Below are positions 59,404 through 64,000 of a stretch of DNA of 64,000 nt, piece by piece; the first letter of the stretch is position 1; each line of letters starts with the position of its first letter. The notes beneath the pieces are model-generated. The model ran no database searches. It was given only the letters and a program-made list of their open reading frames with translations, and had not been told where the DNA came from. This stretch comes from Sphingopyxis sp. USTB-05 (GTDB lineage: Bacteria > Pseudomonadota > Alphaproteobacteria > Sphingomonadales > Sphingomonadaceae): NCBI RefSeq assembly GCF_023822045.1, contig NZ_CP084712.1, positions 4,461,001-4,525,000 of the forward strand, given 5' to 3'. A program made the position numbers and the translations under genes.

Positions 59404-60448
59404 GCGCTACGTCCAGCACTGCCTGCGCGAACGCCTGTGGGGCTTCCTGCGGCAGGTTGTGGCCGATGCCGCCGCCGATATCGCGATGCTCATAGCGGCC
59501 CGTGAACTTGGCGCGATAGGCGGCGGGCGGCGGGTGTGGCGCGCCATTCGCGTCGCCTTCCATCGTGATCGTCGGAACGCCAATCGTCGGCGCGGCCGCG
59601 ATCTGACGGTCGAGGTCGGCATAGCGCGCTTCGCCGTCGGCGAGGCCCAGCCGCCAGCGATAATTGTGGATCACGATGTCGACATGGTCGGGATTGTCGA
59701 ACGACGCGGCGCTACGGGCGTAGGTGGCTTCGTCGAAATTCCATTGGGGCGAGGCGAGCTTCCAGATCAGCCGGTTGAAATCCTTGCGGTTCTTGTCGTA
59801 GCCGAGACGGCCGCGCTCGGTCGCGAAATAAAATTGATACCACCATTGCAGTTCGGCCTCGGGCGGCAGCGGCGCCTTGCCCGCTTCCTGTCCGGCGACG
59901 AGATAACCGCTTACCGCAACAAGACCGCTGGTGCGTTCGGGCCAGATGGCGGCGACGATATCGGCGGTGCGCGCGCCCCAGTCGAAGCCTGCGAGAACGG
60001 CGCGCTTGATCTTCAGCGCGTCCATGAAATCGATCAGGTCCTGTGCGAGCGCCGCCGGCTGACCGTTGCGAAGGCTGTCGCCCGAGAGGAAACGCGTCGG
60101 GCCATAGCCGCGCAGATAGGGGATGAGGACGCGATAGCCCTTCGCAACCAGCAGTGGCGCGACATTGGCAAAGCTTTGGATATCATAGGGCCAGCCGTGG
60201 AGCAGGATCGCGACCGGCCCCTTGGCAGGGCCCATGTCGATGTAGGAAACGTTGAGAAGACCCGCCTCGACCGATTTGAGCGGCGGGAAGCCCCGGCCGG
60301 TCGAAGGTGCGGTCTGGGCACTTGCCGGGTCGGGCGCTGCACCGGCGCTGGCAAGGCTCAGTCCGATCTGCGCGGCCACGGCAACGCCGGTGATGCCGAG
60401 AAACTGCCGGCGGTCCGACAGGCCCTGTTCGAAAGTGGAAAGCTGCAC
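59396..60448 (-). CDS. Epoxide hydrolase-type alpha/beta hydrolase, Tat-exported
   Basis: A 350-residue alpha/beta-hydrolase with a twin-arginine signal (DRRQFLGITGVAVAAQIGL). HGWPYD near the oxyanion region and the nucleophile Asp in AVLAGFDWGARTADIVA are the epoxide hydrolase/haloalkane dehalogenase type, with a His in GGGIGHNLPQEAP. It should hydrolyse an epoxide or a related ester in the periplasm. It is the first gene of the unit with msrB, and its promoter lies in the 396-base gap to the divergent operon starting at 60845. Confidence 0.85.
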   Translation of the reverse strand: MQLSTFEQGLSDRRQFLGITGVAVAAQIGLSLASAGAAPDPASAQTAPSTGRGFPPLKSVEAGLLNVSYIDMGPAKGPVAILLHGWPYDIQSFANVAPLLVAKGYRVLIPYLRGYGPTRFLSGDSLRNGQPAALAQDLIDFMDALKIKRAVLAGFDWGARTADIVAAIWPERTSGLVAVSGYLVAGQEAGKAPLPPEAELQWWYQFYFATERGRLGYDKNRKDFNRLIWKLASPQWNFDEATYARSAASFDNPDHVDIVIHNYRWRLGLADGEARYADLDRQIAAAPTIGVPTITMEGDANGAPHPPPAAYRAKFTGRYEHRDIGGGIGHNLPQEAPQAFAQAVLDVARG

Positions 60449-60489
60449 GTCGTCATACCCCTTTGTATGGGCCTGTCGGGCCGGAAGTG

Positions 60490-60571
60490 GGACGCGGACG
60501 GACTGGGCGGGGGAGGGAGTGGAGTCCGTCCGCGTCCTCGGCCCGGCACGGCCAGCGGGAGCGGTGCCGGG
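60490..60571. repeat. Two long hairpins in the 60449-60844 gap
   Basis: GGACGCGGACGGACT (60490-60504) and AGTCCGTCCGCGTCC (60523-60537) form a perfect 15-bp stem with an 18-base purine-rich loop. CCCGGCAC (60542-60549) and GTGCCGGG (60564-60571) form a second hairpin. They lie 42-123 bases upstream of the minus-strand hydrolase start. The 396-base gap contains no supported gene; the remainder holds the palindromes at 60659-60689. Confidence 0.7.
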
Positions 60572-60658
60572 ATTTCACTATATATTCGCTTGATCGGGGC
60601 GCCTCGTTACCGGCTACCCGACGCCGGCCATATTGAGCGGTCGGGACGGGAAATCGAT

Positions 60659-60689
60659 TATACGTTTGTCTTGGTGACACCATCGTATC
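60659..60689. promoter_or_regulatory. Two tandem GATAC-N4-GTATC-type palindromes
   Basis: TATAC-GTTT-GTCTT (60659-60672, degenerate right half) and GACAC-CATC-GTATC (60676-60689) lie four bases apart. They are 155-185 bases before the plus-strand operon at 60845 and about 210-240 bases before the minus-strand hydrolase, so either unit could be controlled. Confidence 0.45.
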
Positions 60690-60844
60690 GATCGCCCGTG
60701 CCGGTCCTTGGCAATGACGGCCCGCCGACACCAAAGTCCAATACTGCACCCGGGCCTCGGCCCCTATCTCGCCCTGCAGGCTCGGCGCGGACCACTTCGG
60801 CAGCCCGCGCGACGATGCCGCTCCCCTCGGCAAAGGATAGAGAT

Positions 60845-61369
60845 ATGGCCAATCCCGAAATCGTCGATTCCAGCTTCACCGCGATCATCAACGCCCCGAT
60901 CGACAAGATCGACCTGCCCGCTTGGGCCTTTTCGCTCCCCGAACATGAATATCAGGGCTGTTCGCCCGCGCATGTTGCAGCGGGCGCCACCACCGCGCCC
61001 GACGGCCGGCGCATGTCGATCAACGTCGAGATCATCGGCGGAACCTTGATGGTGCAGCATTATATCGAGACGCTCGCCGAAATGGACCATCTGGTTCTGG
61101 AATCGGTGTCCGATATCTTCCCGCCCGCGGGCCGTACGACGATCCATGTGAAATGGGAGCTCAGCGTCAAGGATATGGGCGACGGCCGCTGTGAATTCAC
61201 CAATCATGTGCAGACGCATGCGACCGACGAATTCCTGACCTATCTCGATCGGCAGGGCATCCCGTTCGAAGCCTTTGCGGCACAGCGCAAGCCGATGTCG
61301 CTCGCGCACAACGCCGGCGAAACGCCGCTCTTTGCCGAGAGCATCGAACGCTTCGCGCTGCGCGGCTGA
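60845..61369 (+). CDS. Hypothetical protein, possibly SRPBCC-like
   Basis: A 174-residue protein not firmly recognised. The layout (a beta strand opening SSFTAIINAPIDKIDLPAWAFSLPEHEYQG, a long central sheet, a C-terminal helix) resembles START/SRPBCC lipid- or ligand-binding proteins. The single Cys is in EYQGCSPAH. ATG 60845 lies 12 bases after CAAAGGATAG. It is 11 bases before the cysteine hydrolase and opens the operon that ends with the alpha/beta-hydrolase. Function unknown; SRPBCC membership needs a structure-based search. Confidence 0.55.
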   Translation: MANPEIVDSSFTAIINAPIDKIDLPAWAFSLPEHEYQGCSPAHVAAGATTAPDGRRMSINVEIIGGTLMVQHYIETLAEMDHLVLESVSDIFPPAGRTTIHVKWELSVKDMGDGRCEFTNHVQTHATDEFLTYLDRQGIPFEAFAAQRKPMSLAHNAGETPLFAESIERFALRG

Positions 61370-61380
61370 GGAGACGAGTC

Positions 61381-62019
61381 ATGGCATTGCCGACCTACAA
61401 GCGGGCGTCGACCGCGCTGCTTTTCATCGATCCTTACAACGACTTCCTGTCCGAAGGTGGAAAGGCCTGGCCGCGCGTCGGGCCGATCGCCGAGGAGATC
61501 GGACTGCTCGACAATCTGCGCGCGATCGTCGCGGCCGTTCGCAATGCCGGCATCCAGGTCGTCATCGCGCCGCACCGCCGCTGGGAGCCCGGAGATTACG
61601 AGGATTGGGATCATCCCAATCCGACGCAGATCGGGATCATGAGCCGGCACAGCTTCGCGCGCGGCGAGTGGGGCGGCGAATGGCATCCCGACTTCGTCCC
61701 GGAATCCGGCGATATCGTTGCCAAGGAACATTGGGGACAAAGCGGCTTCGCCAATACCGACCTCGATCAGCAGCTGCGCCAGCGCGGAATCACGCACGTC
61801 ATCCTGATCGGTCTTCTCGCCAATACCTGCGTCGAATCGACAGGGCGCTATGCGATGGAAATCGGCTATCATGTCACGCTGGTTCGCGATGCGACCGCCG
61901 CCTATTCGAAGGAGATGATGCACGCGGCGCACGAACTCAACGGACCGACCTATGCGCATGCGATACTGACCACCGCAGAGCTGCTTGAGGCGATCGCCGC
62001 CGCCGGGGTGGATCGATGA
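61381..62019 (+). CDS. Isochorismatase-type cysteine hydrolase
   Basis: A 212-residue alpha/beta-fold hydrolase of the isochorismatase/nicotinamidase superfamily. The catalytic triad is visible: Asp in LLFIDPYNDFL, Lys in IVAKEHWGQSGF and Cys in LIGLLANTCVESTGR. The substrate is undetermined and is often an amide or a carbamoyl-type compound. GAGGAG precedes the start by eight bases. It overlaps the next gene by ATGA, so they are coupled. Confidence 0.88.
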   Translation: MALPTYKRASTALLFIDPYNDFLSEGGKAWPRVGPIAEEIGLLDNLRAIVAAVRNAGIQVVIAPHRRWEPGDYEDWDHPNPTQIGIMSRHSFARGEWGGEWHPDFVPESGDIVAKEHWGQSGFANTDLDQQLRQRGITHVILIGLLANTCVESTGRYAMEIGYHVTLVRDATAAYSKEMMHAAHELNGPTYAHAILTTAELLEAIAAAGVDR

Positions 62020-62933
62020 GCGCGGCAGCCTTGCTCACGGCGGCGGCACTCGCATCGTCACCGGTGACCTATCAGCGCGTCGAGGTCGACGGCACGGGCA
62101 TCTTCTATCGCGAGGCCGGACCGAAGGATGCGCCGGTCATCGTCCTTCTTCATGGCTATCCTTCCTCGTCGCGGATGTACGAGCCGCTGCTTCGCCGCCT
62201 GTCGGGGCGCTACCGGTTGATCGCGCCGGACTATCCGGGGTTCGGTCACAGCGATGCGCCGCCGCCCGATCGATATTCCTACACCTTCGATCATCTCGCC
62301 GAGACGACCGAGGAGTTTCTGAAAGCGCTCAGGATCGACCGCTACACCTTGTTTCTTCAGGATTATGGCGGTCCGGTCGGCTTTCGCGTCGCGATGAAGG
62401 CTCCCGGCAAGGTGCAGGCGATCATCGTCCAGAACGCCAATGCCTATTCCGAGGGGCTCGGCGTAAAATGGGCGGCGATTGCGGATTATTGGGCCGATCG
62501 TGCCGCCCACGCCGAGCAGGTCGACAAGTTCATGTCGCTCGAAGGAGCGAAGCAGCGACACTTAGGGCTCAGCCCCAACCCGGAACGCTATGATCCCGAC
62601 AGCTGGACCGACGAATATGCCTTTCTGTCGCGCCCGGGACAGCGTCAGATCCAGGCCGATCTGCTTTACGACTATCGAACCAACGTCGCCTCCTATCCGG
62701 TCTGGCAGGCGTGGCTGCGCGAGCTTCGCCCGCCGCTGCTCGTGATGTGGGGGCGTTATGATCCCTCGTTCATCGTCCCGGGCGCCGAGGCGTATCGACG
62801 CGACGTTCCGGGTGCCGAAATCCACCTGCTCGACGCAGGACATTTTGCGCTCGACGAAAAGGCCGGCGAAGTCGCCGGCCTGACTCTCGATTTCCTCGAT
62901 CGCCACCTCGGGGAACCTAACCCCCGTCCCTGA
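62016..62933 (+). CDS. Alpha/beta hydrolase, haloalkane dehalogenase/epoxide hydrolase-like
   Basis: A 305-residue hydrolase with an N-terminal hydrophobic segment (about 1-17) that could be a weak signal. HGYPSSSRMYEPLL marks the oxyanion region, the nucleophile Asp is in TLFLQDYGGPVGFRV, and the acid/His pair is in MWGRYDPSFI and LLDAGHFALDE. The Asp nucleophile fits dehalogenases and epoxide hydrolases rather than serine esterases. It is the last gene of its operon and converges on a second epoxide hydrolase gene. Confidence 0.85.
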   Translation: MSAAALLTAAALASSPVTYQRVEVDGTGIFYREAGPKDAPVIVLLHGYPSSSRMYEPLLRRLSGRYRLIAPDYPGFGHSDAPPPDRYSYTFDHLAETTEEFLKALRIDRYTLFLQDYGGPVGFRVAMKAPGKVQAIIVQNANAYSEGLGVKWAAIADYWADRAAHAEQVDKFMSLEGAKQRHLGLSPNPERYDPDSWTDEYAFLSRPGQRQIQADLLYDYRTNVASYPVWQAWLRELRPPLLVMWGRYDPSFIVPGAEAYRRDVPGAEIHLLDAGHFALDEKAGEVAGLTLDFLDRHLGEPNPRP

Positions 62934-62979
62934 GGACAGGTGAGGGGAGGGGCCGGCGATCCGGTCCCTCCCAATTCGG

Positions 62980-64000
62980 TCAGCGCAGCGACTTGAAGGT
63001 CGCGCGCAGTTCCGACGTGAACGCCGCCGGCTGTTCCCATGCCGCGAAATGTCCGCCCTTGGGCAAGCGGTTATAGTGGATCAGCTTCGGATAGGCTTTC
63101 TCCGCCCAGCTTTGCGGCGCGGTGTAAATCTCGTCCGGAAAAGCGCTGACGCCCATCGGAATCTTGACGCCCTTCGGCGCGAAGAAGGGCAGCTTGCTCT
63201 CCCAGTAGAGCCGCGCCGAGGAGACGGCGGTGCCGGTCAGCCAATAGAGGGTGACATTGTCGAGGATATCGTCGCGCGACAGCCCTTCGGCGGCGCCGTC
63301 GAAAATGCGCGCGATCAGGTCCTGGCTCCGCGCGTCGTGATCGAGCATCCACGCGGCGAGCCCGATCGGCGAATCTTCGAGTGCGTAGAGCGTCTGCGGC
63401 CGCCCCGCCATCTCCTGCGCATAGCCGAGGCCATGCTTGTAGAAGAAGTCGAGCTGGTCGTAGGCATATTTCTCGTCGGCGGTCAGCCCTTCCGGGGCCG
63501 CACCGCCCGCCGCCAGCGCCTTGGCGATATCGTCGGGAACCGTCGCCGGCATGTTGGTGTGGACGCCGACGAGTTCGGGCGGCGCGATCAGTGCCATCTG
63601 TTCGGTCACCGCATTGCCCCAGTCGCCGCCCTGCGCGACATAGTGGTTGTAGCCGAGCCGCTTCATCAGCACGATCCATGCCTTGGCGATGCGGATCGGA
63701 TCCCAGCCGAGTTCGGTGGGCTTGCCCGAAAAGCCGTGCCCCGGAAGCGAGGGAATGACGACATCGAAGGCGTCGGCCGCGGTGCCGCCGAACGCGGTGG
63801 GGTTGGTCAGCGGTTCGATGACCTTCGTCTGTTCGATGATCGATCCCGGCCAGCCGTGGGTGATGATGACGGGCAGGGCGTTCGCATGTTTGGAACGGAC
63901 GTGGATGAAATGGATGTCGACGCCGTCGATATTGGTGATGAATTGCGGATGGGCGTTCAGCTTTGCCTCGCCCTTGCGCCAGTCATGCTCCTTCTCCCAA
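62980..64000 (-). CDS. Epoxide hydrolase (N-terminus outside the window)
   Basis: The frame is open from the window's right edge to a TGA at 62980; about 340 residues are visible. Reading in from the edge, NAHPQFITNIDGVDIHFIHVRS is the linker between the N-terminal EHN domain and the hydrolase fold, and ITHGWPGSIIEQ is the oxyanion region. VAQGGDWGNAVTEQM contains the nucleophile Asp, and KGGHFAAWEQPAAFTSELRATF the His. This is the microsomal-type epoxide hydrolase family. It is convergent to the previous gene. The start codon is beyond position 64000. Confidence 0.9.
   Translation of the reverse strand, partial: WEKEHDWRKGEAKLNAHPQFITNIDGVDIHFIHVRSKHANALPVIITHGWPGSIIEQTKVIEPLTNPTAFGGTAADAFDVVIPSLPGHGFSGKPTELGWDPIRIAKAWIVLMKRLGYNHYVAQGGDWGNAVTEQMALIAPPELVGVHTNMPATVPDDIAKALAAGGAAPEGLTADEKYAYDQLDFFYKHGLGYAQEMAGRPQTLYALEDSPIGLAAWMLDHDARSQDLIARIFDGAAEGLSRDDILDNVTLYWLTGTAVSSARLYWESKLPFFAPKGVKIPMGVSAFPDEIYTAPQSWAEKAYPKLIHYNRLPKGGHFAAWEQPAAFTSELRATFKSLR

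Noticed and set aside
60745..60770. CCCGGGCCTCGG stretch resembling the tRNA-Cys 3' end, as a possible attR
   Set aside because: Only about eight bases match the tRNA end, within a generally G+C-rich stretch; not enough for an attachment site.

Overview
The window looks like chromosome of an alphaproteobacterium of the Sphingomonadaceae, with Sphingopyxis or a close relative my best guess. This rests on the high G+C, two large TonB-dependent receptors, the bactofilin/M23 pair, a DUF2497 (PopZ-type) protein, TadE/G proteins, a MucR-like regulator and HWE-type/FixJ-type signalling. Genus level is inference. || Layout: 1-30.8 kb is ordinary chromosomal backbone: DUF1905 protein, diguanylate cyclase, bactofilin with an overlapping M23 peptidase, a membrane methyltransferase-like protein, a TonB receptor, gshA, two secreted DUF11-type surface proteins, rsmE, three Tad pilin-like/VWA proteins, ubiA, smc, two DsbA-like proteins, a DUF721 protein, mutY, a serine hydrolase, nudC, a PopZ-like protein, a TolC-family channel and a pcm-like methyltransferase. 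|| At 30,840 a tRNA-Cys(GCA) gene marks the left end of an integrated mobile element: P4-type integrase, an excisionase-like HTH too short for ordinary gene callers, a large ParB-like protein, DUF736, AlpA, ArdC antirestriction protein, a sigma-region-4-like protein, an MNT-HEPN fusion, a MucR-like regulator with degenerate zinc ligands, a lipocalin, traD/traC, a recognisable oriT, the TraA relaxase-helicase and a short DUF6118-like protein. No coupling protein or type IV secretion genes are visible, so it looks mobilizable rather than self-transmissible, unless those genes lie beyond the window. The right end is not identified. || 45.1-64 kb holds accessory metabolism and signalling: VOC and DJ-1 proteins, a second TonB receptor, a crotonase, a sensorless HWE-type kinase, a FixJ-type regulator, a single-domain response regulator, a four-PAS kinase, then LysR-SDR-tautomerase-nitronate monooxygenase-DUF3237, MsrB and a run of alpha/beta hydrolases around an isochorismatase-type hydrolase. 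|| Two signals are not explained by ordinary annotation. First, a 14-bp palindrome of the form (G/T)AYAC-N4-GTRTC recurs in seven good copies plus one degenerate copy, nearly all in promoter regions between 46.5 and 60.7 kb, in front of the DJ-1, TonB receptor, crotonase, both kinases, a response regulator and the hydrolase operon. It is a candidate operator of a local regulon. Second, three island genes (parB-like, DUF736, ardC) share a leader design: a 23-nt core conserved at 18 positions, 79-95 nt before the start codon, each enclosed by a different long-range inverted repeat, which suggests a structured cis-acting RNA.
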